Positions 47,339-61,864 of a stretch of 64,000 bases of DNA are shown here, piece by piece. Under the pieces are notes generated by a model. The model did no database searches. It worked only from the letters and a program-made list of their open reading frames with translations, and was not told where the DNA came from. Source of the stretch: Malachius bipustulatus (Eukaryota; Arthropoda; Insecta; Coleoptera; Melyridae); NCBI GenBank assembly GCA_910589415.1, contig CAJUUM010000032.1, positions 744,001-808,000 of the forward strand. Direction: 5' to 3'. Numbering within the stretch: the stretch's first letter is position 1; each line of letters starts with the position of its first letter. Both the position numbers and the translations under genes were made by a program.

Positions 47339-47374
<36 letters not shown>

Positions 47375-47740
47375 TAGTGCGCTGTCAAACGCCTCGTCAT
47401 CCAAGTGGTGACGCGCCAAGGTAACGAAGTTGAAAGGCGCGGGCGAACGGCGAGAGTAACTATGAGTCTCTTAGTAGTGTGCTGTCAAATGCGTCCTCTA
47501 CAAACCGGTGACGCGCATGAACGGACTGACGGGATTCCCACTGTCCCTATTCACACATCTCAAAGTCGTGGACCATTGTTCGAGCTGGTGCGGGTAAACG
47601 GCGGGAGTAACTATGACCCTCTTAATAGTGTGCTGTCAAATGCGTCCTCTGCAAACCGGTGACGCGCATTAGCGGACTGACGGGATTCTTACTGTCCCTA
47701 CCCACACATCTCAGAGTCGTGGACCATTGTTCGAGCTGGT

Positions 47741-47776
<36 letters not shown>

Positions 47777-47891
47777 TAGTGTGCTGTCAAATGCGTCCTC
47801 TGCAAACCGGTGACGTGCATGAACGGACTGACGGGATTCCCACTGTCCCTACCCACCCATCTGAAAGTCGTGGACCATTTTTCGAGCTGGT

Positions 47892-47927
<36 letters not shown>

Positions 47928-48196
47928 TGGTGTGCTGTCAAATGCGTCCTCTGCAAACCGGTGACGCGCATGAACGGACTGATGGGATTCCCACTGTCCC
48001 TACCCACTAATCTCAAAGTCGTGGACATTTGTTCGAGATGAAGCGGGTAAACGGCGGGAGTAACAACTATGACTCTCTTAATAGTGTGCTGTCAAATGCG
48101 TCCTCTGCAAACCGGTGACGCGCATGAGCGGACTGACGGAATCCCCACTGTCCCTATCCACACATCTCAAAGTCGTGGACCATTGTTCGAGCTGGT

Positions 48197-48232
<36 letters not shown>

Positions 48233-48347
48233 TAGTGCGCTGTCAAATGCGTCCTCTGCAAACCGGTGACGCGCATGAACGGACTGACGGCATTCCCACT
48301 GTCCCTACCCACACATCTCAAAGTCGTGGACCATTGTTCGAGCTGGT

Positions 48348-48383
<36 letters not shown>

Positions 48384-48420
48384 TAGTGTGCTGTCAAATG
48401 CGTCCTCTGCAAACCGGTGA
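42764..48420 (+). repeat. 10-kb higher-order duplication, copy 2
   Basis: Matches 32570-35579 plus 36511-38960 as one continuous stretch without the solo LTR. It contains the empty CGGG site at 45972-45975. Confidence 0.82.
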
Positions 48421-48649
48421 CGCGCATGAGCGGACTGACGGGTTTCTTACTGTCCCTACCCACACATCTCAAAGTCGTGGACCATTGTTCGAGCTGGTGC
48501 GGGTAAACGGCGGGAGTAACTATGACTTTCTTAATAGTGTGCTCTCAAATGCGTCCTCTGCAAACTGGTGACGTGCATGAACGGACTGACGGGATTCCCA
48601 CTGTCCCTACCCACCCATCTGAAAGTCGTGGACCATTGTTCGAGCTGGT

Positions 48650-48685
<36 letters not shown>

Positions 48686-48800
48686 TAGTGTGCTGTCAAA
48701 TGCGTCCTCTGCAAACCGGTGACGAGCATGAACGGACTGACGGGATTCCCACTGTCCCTACCCACGCATCTCAAATCCGTGGACCATTGTTCGAACTGGT

Positions 48801-48815
<15 letters not shown>
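46820..48815 (+). repeat. higher-order satellite repeat, 2719-bp offset, copy 1
   Basis: Recurs at 49539-51534. 2719 equals 16 long plus 3 short monomers plus the AAC gain, one monomer less than the 2870-bp unit. Shared private variants include AAATGCGCCCTCTGC and CTCTCTTGATAGTGCG. Confidence 0.87.
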
Positions 48816-48836
<21 letters not shown>

Positions 48837-49353
48837 TAGTGCGCTGTCAAGTGCGTCGTCATCCAAGTGGTGACGCGCCAAGGTAACGGGCTTGAAAGGC
48901 GCGGGCGAACGGCGGGAGTAACTTCGAGTCTCTTAATAGTGTGCTATCAAATGCGTCCTCCGCAAACCAGTGACGCGCATGAACGGACTGACGGGATTCC
49001 CACTGTCCCTACCCACCCATCTCAATGTCGTGGACCATTGTTCGAGCTGGTGCGGGTAAACGGCGGGAATAACTATGACTCTCTTAATAGTGTGCTGTCA
49101 AATGCGTCCTATGCAAACCGATGACGCGCATGAAAGGACTGACGGGATTCTCACTGTCCCTACCCACACATCTCAAAGTCGTGGACCATTGTTCGAGCTG
49201 GTGCGGGTAAACGGCAGGAGTAACTATGACTCTCTTAATAGTGTGCTGTCAAATGCATCCTCCGCAAACCAGTGACGCGCATGAACGGACTGACGGGATT
49301 CCCACTGTCCCTACCCACCCATCTCAAAGTCTTGGACCATTGTTCGAGCTGGT

Positions 49354-49389
<36 letters not shown>

Positions 49390-49538
49390 CAGTGTGCTGT
49401 CAAATGCGTCCTCTGCAAACCGGTGACGCGCATGAACGGACTGACGGGATTCCCACTATCCCTACCCACACATCTCAAAGTCGTGGACCATTGTTCGAGC
49501 TGGCGTGGGTCAACGGCGGGAGAAACTATGACTCTCTT

Positions 49539-49655
49539 AATAGTGCGCTGTCAAATGCGCCCTCTGCAAACCGGTGACGCGCATGAACGGACTGACGGGA
49601 TTCCTACTGTCCCTACCCACACATCTCAAAGTCGTGGACCATTGTTCGAGCTGGT

Positions 49656-49689
<34 letters not shown>

Positions 49690-49906
49690 GATAGTGCGCT
49701 GTCAAATGCCTCGTCATCCAAGTGGTGACGCGCCAAGGTAACGAAGTTGGAAGGCGCGGGCGAACGGCGGGACTAACTATGAGTCTCTTAGTAGTGTGCT
49801 GTCAAATGCGTCCTCTACAAACCGGTGACGCGCATGAACGGACTGACGGGATTCCCACTGTCCCTACCCACACATCTCAAAGTCGTGGACCATTGTTCGA
49901 GCTGGT

Positions 49907-49942
<36 letters not shown>

Positions 49943-50459
49943 TAGTGTGCTGTCAAATGCGTCCTCTGCAAACCGGTGACGCGCATGAGCGGACTGACGG
50001 GATTCTTACTGTCCCTACCCACACATCTCAAAGTCGTGGACCATTGTTCGAGCTGGTGCGGGTAAACGGCGGGAGTAACTATGGCTCTCTTAATAGTGCG
50101 CTGTCAAACGCCTCGTCATCCAAGTGGTGACGCGCCAAGGTAACGAAGTTGAAAGGCGCGGGCGAACGGCGAGAGTAACTATGAGTCTCTTAGTAGTGTG
50201 CTGTCAAATGCGTCCTCTACAAACCGGTGACGCGCATGAACGGACTGACGGGATTCCCACTGTCCCTATTCACACATCTCAAAGTCGTGGACCATTGTTC
50301 GAGCTGGTGCGGGTAAACGGCGGGAGTAACTATGACCCTCTTAATAGTGTGCTGTCAAATGCGTCCTCTGCAAACCGGTGACGCGCATTAGCGGACTGAC
50401 GGGATTCTTACTGTCCCTACCCACACATCTCAGAGTCGTGGACCATTGTTCGAGCTGGT

Positions 50460-50495
<36 letters not shown>

Positions 50496-50610
50496 TAGTG
50501 TGCTGTCAAATGCGTCCTCTGCAAACCGGTGACGTGCATGAACGGACTGACGGGATTCCCACTGTCCCTACCCACCCATCTGAAAGTCGTGGACCATTTT
50601 TCGAGCTGGT

Positions 50611-50646
<36 letters not shown>

Positions 50647-50915
50647 TGGTGTGCTGTCAAATGCGTCCTCTGCAAACCGGTGACGCGCATGAACGGACTG
50701 ATGGGATTCCCACTGTCCCTACCCACTAATCTCAAAGTCGTGGACATTTGTTCGAGATGAAGCGGGTAAACGGCGGGAGTAACAACTATGACTCTCTTAA
50801 TAGTGTGCTGTCAAATGCGTCCTCTGCAAACCGGTGACGCGCATGAGCGGACTGACGGAATCCCCACTGTCCCTATCCACACATCTCAAAGTCGTGGACC
50901 ATTGTTCGAGCTGGT

Positions 50916-50951
<36 letters not shown>

Positions 50952-51066
50952 TAGTGCGCTGTCAAATGCGTCCTCTGCAAACCGGTGACGCGCATGAACG
51001 GACTGACGGCATTCCCACTGTCCCTACCCACACATCTCAAAGTCGTGGACCATTGTTCGAGCTGAT

Positions 51067-51102
<36 letters not shown>

Positions 51103-51368
51103 TAGTGTGCTGTCAAATGCGTCCTCTGCAAACCGGTGACGCGCATGAGCGGACTGACGGGTTTCTTACTGTCCCTACCCACACATCTCAAAGTCGTGGA
51201 CCATTGTTCGAGCTGGTGCGGGTAAACGGCGGGAGTAACTATGACTTTCTTAATAGTGTGCTCTCAAATGCGTCCTCTGCAAACTGGTGACGTGCATGAA
51301 CGGACTGACGGGATTCCCACTGTCCCTACCCACCCATCTGAAAGTCGTGGACCATTGTTCGAGCTGGT

Positions 51369-51404
<36 letters not shown>

Positions 51405-51534
51405 TAGTGTGCTGTCAAATGCGTCCTCTGCAAACCGGTGACGAGCATGAACGGACTGACGGGATTCCCACTGTCCCTACCCACGCATCTCAAATCCGTG
51501 GACCATTGTTCGAACTGGTGCGGGTAAACGGCGG
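49539..51534 (+). repeat. higher-order satellite repeat, 2719-bp offset, copy 2
   Basis: Partner of 46820-48815. After 51534 the partner's next 251 bp (one long plus one short monomer) are missing, which marks a later deletion. Confidence 0.85.
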
Positions 51535-52123
51535 GAGTAACTTCGAGTCTCTTAATAGTGTGCTATCAAATGCGTCCTCCGCAAACCAGTGACGCGCATG
51601 AACGGACTGACGGGATTCCCACTGTCCCTACCCACCCATCTCAATGTCGTGGACCATTGTTCGAGCTGGTGCGGGTAAACGGCGGGAATAACTATGACTC
51701 TCTTAATAGTGTGCTGTCAAATGCGTCCTATGCAAACCGATGACGCGCATGAAAGGACTGACGGGATTCTCACTGTCCCTACCCACACATCTCAAAGTCG
51801 TGGACCATTGTTCGAGCTGGTGCGGGTAAACGGCAGGAGTAACTATGACTCTCTTAATAGTGTGCTGTCAAATGCATCCTCCGCAAACCAGTGACGCGCA
51901 TGAACGGACTGACGGGATTCCCACTGTCCCTACCCACCCATCTCAATGTCGTGGACCATTGTTCGAGCTGATGCGGGTAAACGGCGTGAATAACTATGAC
52001 TCTCTTAATAGTGTGCTGTCAAATGCGTCCTATGCAAACCGATGACGCGCATGAAAGGACTGACGGGATTCTCACTGTCCCTACCCACACATCTCAAAGT
52101 CTTGGACCATTGTTCGAGCTGGT

Positions 52124-52159
<36 letters not shown>

Positions 52160-52425
52160 CAGTGTGCTGTCAAATGCGTCCTCTGCAAACCGGTGACGCG
52201 CATGAACGGACTGACGGGATTCCCACTATCCCTACCCACACATCTCAAAGTCGTGGACCATTGTTCGAGCTGGCGTGGGTCAACGGCGGGAGAAACTATG
52301 ACTCTCTTAATAGTGTGCTGTCAAATGCGTCCTCTGCAAACCGGTGACGCGCATGAGCGGACTGACGGAATCCCCACTGTCCCTATCCACACATCTCAAA
52401 GTCGTGGACCATTGTTCGAGCTGGT

Positions 52426-52461
<36 letters not shown>

Positions 52462-52576
52462 TAGTGCGCTGTCAAATGCGTCCTCTGCAAACCGGTGACG
52501 CGCATGAACGGACTGACGGCATTCCCACTGTCCCTACCCACACATCTCAAAGTCGTGGACCATTGTTCGAGCTGGT

Positions 52577-52612
<36 letters not shown>

Positions 52613-52878
52613 TAGTGCGCTGTCAAATGCGTCCTCTGCAAACCGGTGACGCGCATGAGCGGACTGACGGGTTTCTTACTGTCCCTACACACACATCTCA
52701 AAGTCGTGGACCATTGTTCGAGCTGGTGCGGGTAAACGACGGGAGTAACTATGACTCTCTTAATAGTGTGCTGTCAAATGCGTCCTCTGCAAACCGGTGA
52801 CGTGCATGAACGGACTGACGGAATTTCCACTATCCCTACCCACACATCTCAAAGTCGTGGACCATTTTTCGAGCTGGT

Positions 52879-52914
<36 letters not shown>

Positions 52915-53109
52915 TAGTGTGCTGTCAAATGCGTCCTATGCAAACCGATGACGCGCAAGAAAGGACTGACGGGATTCTCACTGTCCCTACCCACACATCT
53001 CAAAGTCGTGGACCATTGTTCGAGCTGGTGCGGGTAAACGGCGGGAGCAACTATGACTCTCTTAATAGTGTGCTGTCAAATGCGTCCTCTGCAAAACGAT
53101 GACGCGCAT

Positions 53110-53331
53110 GAACGGACTGACGGGATTCCCACTATCCCTACCCACACATCTCAATGTCGTGGACCATTGTTCGAGCTGGCGTGGGTGAACGGCGGGAGAA
53201 ACTATGACTCTCTTAATAGTGTGCTGTCAAATGCATCCTCTGCAAACCGGTGACGCGCATGAGCGGACTGACGGAATTCCCACTGTCCCTACCCACACAT
53301 CTCAAACTCGTGGACCATTGTTCGAGCTGGT

Positions 53332-53367
<36 letters not shown>

Positions 53368-53584
53368 TAGTGCGCTGTCAAGTGCGTCGTCATCCAAGTG
53401 GTGACGCGCCAAGGTAACGGGCTTGGAAGGCGCGGGCGAACGGCGGGAGTAACTTCGAGTCTCTTAATAGTGTGCTATCAAATGCGTCCTCCGCAAACCA
53501 GTGACGCGCATGAACGGACTGACGGGATTCCCACTATCCCTACCCACACATCTCAAAGTCGTGGACCATTGTTCGAGCTGGCGT

Positions 53585-53618
<34 letters not shown>

Positions 53619-53883
53619 TAGTGTGCTGTCAAATGCGTCCTCTGCAAACCGGTGACGCGCATGAGCAGACTGACGGGATTCCCACTGTTCCTACCCACAC
53701 ATCTCAAAGTCGTGGACCATTGTTCGAGCTGGTGCGAATAAACGGCGGGAGTAACGATGACTCTCTTAATAGTGTGCTGTCAAATGCGTCCTAGGCAAAC
53801 CGGTGACGCGCATGAAAGGACTGACGGGATTCTCACTGTCCCTACCCACACATCTCAAAGTCGTGGACATTGTTCGAGCTGGT

Positions 53884-53914
<31 letters not shown>

Positions 53915-54034
53915 TCTAATAGTGTGCTGTCAAATGCGTCCTCTGCAAACCGGTGACGCGCATGAGCGGACTGACGGGATTCCCACTGTCCCTACCCACA
54001 CATCTCAAAGTCGTGGACCATTGTTCGAGCTGGT

Positions 54035-54070
<36 letters not shown>

Positions 54071-54185
54071 TAGTGTGCTGTCAAATGCGTCCTCTGCAAA
54101 CCGATGACGCGCATGAGCGGACTGACGGGATTTTCACTGTCCCTACCCACATATCTCAAAATCGTGGACCATTGTTCGAGCTTGT

Positions 54186-54221
<36 letters not shown>

Positions 54222-54336
54222 TAGTGTGCTGTCAAATGCGTCCTCTGCAAACCGGTGACGCGCATGAACGGACTGACGGGATTCCCACTGTCCCTACCCA
54301 CTAATCTCAAAGTCGTGGACATTTGTTCGAGATGAA

Positions 54337-54372
<36 letters not shown>

Positions 54373-54487
54373 TAGTGTGCTGTCAAATGCGTCCTCTGCA
54401 AACCGATGACGCGCATGAAAGGACTGACGGGATTCCCACTGTCCCTACCCACACATCTCAAAGTCGTGGACCATTGTTCGAGCTGGT

Positions 54488-54522
<35 letters not shown>

Positions 54523-54637
54523 TTAGTGTGCTGTCAAATGCGTCCTCTGAAAACCGGTGACGCGCATGAGCGGTCTGACGGGATTCAAATTGTCCCTACC
54601 CCACATCTCAAAATCGTGGACCATTGTTCGAGCTGGT

Positions 54638-54673
<36 letters not shown>

Positions 54674-55193
54674 TAGTGTGCTGTCAAATGCGTCCTCTGC
54701 AAACCGGTGACGCGCATGAACGGACTGACGGAATTTCCACTATCCCTACCCACACATCTCAAAGCCGTGGACCATTGTTCGAGCTGGCGTGGGTGAACGG
54801 CGGGAGTGACTATGACTCTCTTAATAGTGTGCTGTCAAATGCGTCCTCTGCAAACCGGTGACGTGCATGAACGGACTGACGGGATTCCCACTGTCCCTAC
54901 CCACCCATCTGAAAGTCGTGGACCATTTTTCGAGTTGGTGCGGGTGAACGGCGGGAGTGACTATGACTCTCTTAATAGTGTGCTGTCAAATGCGTCGTCA
55001 TCCAAGTAGTGATGCGCCGAGGTAACGGGCTTGGAAGGCGCGGGCGAACGGCGGGAGTAACTTCGAGTCTCTTAATAGTGTGCTGTGAAATGCATCCTCC
55101 GCAAACCGGTGCGCGCATGAGCGGACTGACGGGATTCCCACTGTCCCTACCCACACATCTCAAAGTCGTGGACCATTGTTCGAGCTGGTGCGT

Positions 55194-55225
<32 letters not shown>

Positions 55226-55344
55226 TAGTGTGCTGTCAAATGCGTCCTCTGCAAACCGGTGACGCGCATGAACGGACTGACGGGATTCCCACTGTCCCTA
55301 CCCACTAATCTCAAAGTCGTGGACATTTGTTCGAGATGAAGCAA

Positions 55345-55376
<32 letters not shown>

Positions 55377-55491
55377 TAGTGTGCTGTCAAATGCGTCCTC
55401 TGCAAACCGGTGACGCGCATGAGCGGACTGACGGAATCCCCACTGTCCCTACCCACACATCTCAAAGTCGTGGACCATTGTTCGAGCTGGT

Positions 55492-55527
<36 letters not shown>

Positions 55528-55643
55528 TAGTGTGCTGTCAAATGCGTCCTCTGCAAACCGGTGACGCGCATGAGCGGACTGACGGGATTCTTACTGTCCC
55601 TACCCACACATCTCAAAGTCGTGGACCATTGTTCGAGCTGGTT

Positions 55644-55679
<36 letters not shown>

Positions 55680-55894
55680 TAGTGCGCTGTCAAATGCCTT
55701 GTCATCCAAGTGGTGACGCGCCAAGGTAACGAAGTTGGAAGGCGCGGGCGAACGGCAGGAGTAGCTATGAGTCTCTTAGTAGTGTGCTGTCAAATGCGTC
55801 CTCTGCAAACCGGTGACGCGCATGAACGGACTGACGGGATTCCCACTGTCCCTACCCACTAATCTCAAAGTCGTGGACATTTGTTCGAGATGAA

Positions 55895-55930
<36 letters not shown>

Positions 55931-56110
55931 TAGTGTGCTGTCAAATGCGTCCTCTGCAAACCGGTGACGCGCATGAGCGGACTGACGGGATTCTTACTGT
56001 CCCTACCCACACATCTCAAAGTCGTGGACCATTGTTCGAGCTGGTGCGGGTAAACGGCGGAAGTAACTATGACTCTCTTAATAGTGCGCTGTCAAATGCC
56101 TCGTCATCCA
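53110..56110 (+). repeat. higher-order satellite repeat, 3720/3871-bp offset, copy 1
   Basis: 53110-54930 recurs about 3720 bp downstream, and 54960-56090 recurs with offset 3871 after one extra monomer. Beyond 56200 the offset becomes 3620. Shared private variants include GTCCTAGGCAAACC, ATCCAAGTAGTGATGCGCC and GAGCTGGTTGCGGG. Confidence 0.83.
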
Positions 56111-56296
56111 AGTGGTGACGCGCCAAGGTAACGAAGTTGGAAGGCGCAGGCGAACGGCGGGTGTAACTATGAGTCTCTTAGTAGTGTGCTGTCAAATGCG
56201 TCCTCTACAAACCGGTGACGCGCATGAACGGACTGACGGGATTCCCACTGTCCCTACCCACCCATCTCAAAGTCGTGGACCATTGTTCGAGCTGGT

Positions 56297-56332
<36 letters not shown>

Positions 56333-56447
56333 TAGTGTGCCGTCAAATGCGTCCTCTGCAAACCGGTGACGTGCATGAACGGACTGACGGGATTCCCACT
56401 GTCCCTACCCACCCATCTGAAAGTCGTGGACCATTGTTCGAGCTGGT

Positions 56448-56483
<36 letters not shown>

Positions 56484-56749
56484 TAGTGTGCTGTCAAATG
56501 CGTCCTCTGCAAACCGGTGACGCGCATGAACGGACTGACGGAATTTCCACTATCCCTACCCACACATCTCAAAGTCGTGGACCATTGTTCGAGCTGGCGT
56601 GGGTGAACGGCAAGAGCGACTATGACTCTCTTAATAATGTGCTGTCAAATGCGTCCTCTGCAAACCGGTGACGCGCATGAGCGGACTGACGGGATTCCCA
56701 CTGTCCCTACCCACACATCTCAAAGTCGTGGACCATTGTTCGAGCTGGT

Positions 56750-56785
<36 letters not shown>

Positions 56786-56829
56786 TAGTGTGCTGTCAAA
56801 TGCGTCCTATGCAAACCGATGACGCGCAT

Positions 56830-57051
56830 GAAAGGACTTACGGGATTCCCACTATCCCTACCCACACATCTCAATGTCGTGGACCATTGTTCGAGCTGGC
56901 GTGGGTGAACGGCGGGAGAAACTATGACTCTCTTAATAGTGTGCTGTCAAATGCATCCTCTGCAAACCGGTGACGCGCATGAGCGGACTGACGGAATTCC
57001 CACTGTCCCTACCCACACATCTCAAACTCGTGGACCATTGTTCGAGCTGGT

Positions 57052-57087
<36 letters not shown>

Positions 57088-57304
57088 TAGTGCGCTGTCA
57101 AGTGCGTCGTCATCCAAGTGGTGACGCGCCAAGGTAACGGGCTTGGAAGGCGCGGGCGAACGGCGGGAGTAACTTCGAGTCTCTTAATAGTGTGCTATCA
57201 AATGCGTCCTCCGCAAACCAGTGACGCGCATGAACGGACTGACGGGATTCCCACTATCCCTACCCACACATCTCAAAGTCGTGGACCATTGTTCGAGCTG
57301 GCGT

Positions 57305-57338
<34 letters not shown>

Positions 57339-57603
57339 TAGTGTGCTGTCAAATGCGTCCTCTGCAAACCGGTGACGCGCATGAGCAGACTGACGGGATT
57401 CCCACTGTTCCTACCCACACATCTCAAAGTCGTGGACCATTGTTCGAGCTGGTGCGGGTAAACGGCGGGAGTAACGATGACTCTCTTAATAGTGTGCTGT
57501 CAAATGCGTCCTAGGCAAACCGGTGACGCGCATGAAAGGACTGACGGGATTCTCACTGTCCCTACCCACACATCTCAAAGTCGTGGACATTGTTCGAGCT
57601 GGT

Positions 57604-57634
<31 letters not shown>

Positions 57635-57754
57635 TCTAATAGTGTGCTGTCAAATGCGTCCTCTGCAAACCGGTGACGCGCATGAGCGGACTGACGGGAT
57701 TCCCACTGTCCCTACCCACACATCTCAAAGTCGTGGACCATTGTTCGAGCTGGT

Positions 57755-57790
<36 letters not shown>

Positions 57791-57905
57791 TAGTGTGCTG
57801 TCAAATGCGTCCTCTGCAAACCGGTGACGCGCATGAGCGGACTGACGGGATTTTCACTGTCCCTACCCACATATCTCAAAATCGTGGACCATTGTTCGAG
57901 CTTGT

Positions 57906-57937
<32 letters not shown>

Positions 57938-58056
57938 CTAATAGTGTGCTGTCAAATGCGTCCTCTGCAAACCGGTGACGCGCATGAACGGACTGACGGG
58001 ATTCCCACTGTCCCTACCCACTAATCTCAAAGTCGTGGACATTTGTTCGAGATGAA

Positions 58057-58092
<36 letters not shown>

Positions 58093-58207
58093 TAGTGTGC
58101 TGTCAAATGCGTCCTCTGCAAACCGATGACGCGCATGAAAGGACTGACGGGATTCCCACTGTCCCTACCCACACATCTCAAAGTCGTGGACCATTGTTCG
58201 AGCTGGT

Positions 58208-58242
<35 letters not shown>

Positions 58243-58357
58243 TTAGTGTGCTGTCAAATGCGTCCTCTGCAAACCGGTGACGCGCATGAGCGGTCTGACG
58301 GGATTCAAATTGTCCCTACCCCACATCTCAAAATCGTGGACCATTGTTCGAGCTGGT

Positions 58358-58393
<36 letters not shown>

Positions 58394-58659
58394 TAGTGTG
58401 CTGTCAAATGCGTCCTCTGCAAACCGGTGACGCGCATGAACGGACTGACGGAATTTCCACTATCCCTACCCACACATCTCAAAGTCGTGGACCATTGTTC
58501 GAGCTGGCGTGGGTGAACGGCGGGAGTGACTATGACTCTCTTAATAGTGTGCTGTCAAATGCGTCCTCTGCAAACCGGTGACGTGCATGAACGGACTGAC
58601 GGGATTCCCACTGTCCCTACCCACCCATCTGAAAGTCGTGGACCATTTTTCGAGTTGGT

Positions 58660-58695
<36 letters not shown>

Positions 58696-59064
58696 TAGTG
58701 TGCTGTCAAATGCGTCCTCTGCAAACCGGTGACGCGCATGAACGGACTGACGGAATTTCCACTATCCCTACCCACACATCTCAAAGTCGTGGACCATTGT
58801 TCGAGCTGGCGTGGGTGAACGGCGGGAGTGACTATGACTCTCTTAATACTGTGCTGTCAAATGCGTCGTCATCCAAGTAGTGATGCGCCGAGGTAACGGG
58901 CTTGGAAGGCGCGGGCGAACGGCGGGAGTAACTTCGAGTCTCTTAATAGTGTGCTGTGAAATGCATCCTCCGCAAACCGGTGCGCGCATGAGCGGACTGA
59001 CGGGATTCCCACTGTCCCTACCCACACATCTCAAAGTCGTGGACCATTGTTCGAGCTGGTGCGT

Positions 59065-59096
<32 letters not shown>

Positions 59097-59215
59097 TAGT
59101 GTGCTGTCAAATGCGTCCTCTGCAAACCGGTGACGCGCATGAACGGACTGACGGGATTCCCACTGTCCCTACCCACTAATCTCAAAGTCGTGGACATTTG
59201 TTCGAGATGAAGCAA

Positions 59216-59247
<32 letters not shown>

Positions 59248-59362
59248 TAGTGTGCTGTCAAATGCGTCCTCTGCAAACCGGTGACGCGCATGAGCGGACT
59301 GACGGAATCCCCACTGTCCCTACCCACACATCTCAAAGTCGTGGACCATTGTTCGTGCTGGT

Positions 59363-59398
<36 letters not shown>

Positions 59399-59514
59399 TA
59401 GTGTGCTGTCAAATGCGTCCTCTGCAAACCGGTGACGCGCATGAGCGGACTGACGGGATTCTTACTGTCCCTACCCACACATCTCAAAGTCGTGGACCAT
59501 TGTTCGAGCTGGTT

Positions 59515-59550
<36 letters not shown>

Positions 59551-59765
59551 TAGTGCGCTGTCAAATGCCTTGTCATCCAAGTGGTGACGCGCCAAGGTAA
59601 CGAAGTTGGAAGGCGCGGGCGAACGGCGGGAGTAGCTATGAGTCTCTTAGTAGTGTGCTGTCAAATGCGTCCTCTGCAAACCGGTGACGCGCATGAACGG
59701 ACTGACGGGATTCCCACTGTCCCTACCCACTAATCTCAAAGTCGTGGACATTTGTTCGAGATGAA

Positions 59766-59801
<36 letters not shown>

Positions 59802-59916
59802 TAGTGTGCTGTCAAATGCGTCCTCTACAAACCGGTGACGCGCATGAACGGACTGACGGGATTCCCACTGTCCCTACCCACCCATCTCAAAGTCGTGGAC
59901 CATTGTTCGAGCTGGT

Positions 59917-59952
<36 letters not shown>

Positions 59953-59980
59953 TAGTGTGCCGTCAAATGCGTCCTCTGCA
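56830..59980 (+). repeat. higher-order satellite repeat, 3720/3871-bp offset, copy 2
   Basis: Partner of 53110-56110. It carries one extra 151-bp monomer near 58680-58830 and lacks a stretch of monomers near 59800 relative to copy 1. Confidence 0.83.
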
Positions 59981-60067
59981 AACCGGTGACGTGCATGAAC
60001 GGACTGACGGGATTCCCACTGTCCCTACCCACCCATCTGAAAGTCGTGGACCATTGTTCGAGCTGGT

Positions 60068-60103
<36 letters not shown>

Positions 60104-60369
60104 TAGTGTGCTGTCAAATGCGTCCTCTGCAAACCGGTGACGCGCATGAACGGACTGACGGAATTTCCACTATCCCTACCCACACATCTCAAAGTCGTGG
60201 ACCATTGTTCGAGCTGGCGTGGGTGAACGGCAAGAGCGACTATGACTCTCTTAATAATGTGCTGTCAAATGCGTCCTCTGCAAACCGGTGACGCGCATGA
60301 GCGGACTGACGGGATTCCCACTGTCCCTACCCACACATCTCAAAGTCGTGGACCATTGTTCGAGCTGGT

Positions 60370-60405
<36 letters not shown>

Positions 60406-60520
60406 TAGTGTGCTGTCAAATGCGCCCTATGCAAACCGATGACGCGCATGAAAGGACTTACGGGATTCTCACTGTCCCTTCCCACACATCTCAAAGTCGT
60501 GGACCATTGTTCGAGCTGGT

Positions 60521-60556
<36 letters not shown>

Positions 60557-60973
60557 TAGTGTATTGTCAAATGCGTCCTCTGCAAACCGGTGACGCGCAT
60601 GAACGGACTGACGGGATTCCCACTATCCCTACCCACACATCTCAATGTCGTGGACCATTGTTCGAGCTGGCGTGGGTGAACGGCGGGAGAAACTATGACT
60701 CTCTTAATAGTGTGCTGTCAAATGCATCCTCTGCAAACCGGTGACGCGCATGAGCGGACTGACGGAATTCCCACTGTCCCTACCCACACATTTCAAAGTC
60801 GTGGACCATTGTTCGAGCTGGTGCGGGTAAACGGCGAGAGTAACTATGACTCTCTTAATAGTGTGCTGTCAAATGCGTCCTATGCAAACCGGTGACGCGC
60901 ATGAACGGACTGACGGGATTCCCACTGTCCCTACCCACCCATCTCAAATCCGTGGACCATTGTTCGAACTGGT

Positions 60974-61009
<36 letters not shown>

Positions 61010-61224
61010 TAGTGCGCTGTCAAGTGCGTCGTCATCCAAGTGGTGACGCGCCAAGGTAACGGGCTTGGAAGGCGCGGGCGAACGGCGGGAGTAACTTCGA
61101 GTCTCTTAATAGTGTGCTATCAAATGCGTCCTCCGCAAACCAGTGACGCGCATGAACGGACTGACGGGATTCCCACTGTCCCTACCCACACATCTCAAAG
61201 TCGTGGACAATTGTTCGAGCTGGT

Positions 61225-61260
<36 letters not shown>

Positions 61261-61677
61261 TAGTGTGCTGTCAAATGCGTCATCTGCAAACCGGTGACGC
61301 GCATGAACGGACTGACGGGATTCCCACTATCCCTACCCTCACATCTCAAAGTCGTGGACCACTGTTCGAGCTGGCGTGGGTGAACGGCGGGAGAAACTAT
61401 GACTCTCTTAATAGTGTGCTGTCAAATGCATCCTCTGCAAACCGGTGACGCGCATGAGCGGACTGACGGGATTCCCACTGTCCCTACCCACACATCTCAA
61501 AGTCGTGGACCATTGTTCGAGCTGGTGCGGGTAAACGACGGGAGTAACTATGACTCTCTTAATAGTGTGCTGTCAAATGCGTCCTCTGCAAACCGGTGAC
61601 GCGCATGAACGGACTGACGGGATTCCCACTGTCCCTACCCACTAATCTCAAAGTCGTGGACATTTGTTCGAGATGAA

Positions 61678-61713
<36 letters not shown>

Positions 61714-61828
61714 TAGTGTGCTGTCAAATGCGTCCTCTGCAAACCGGTGACGCGCATGAACGGACTGACGGGATTCCCACTGTCCCTACCCACACATCTC
61801 AAAGTCGTGGACCATTGTTCGAGCTGGT

Positions 61829-61864
<36 letters not shown>

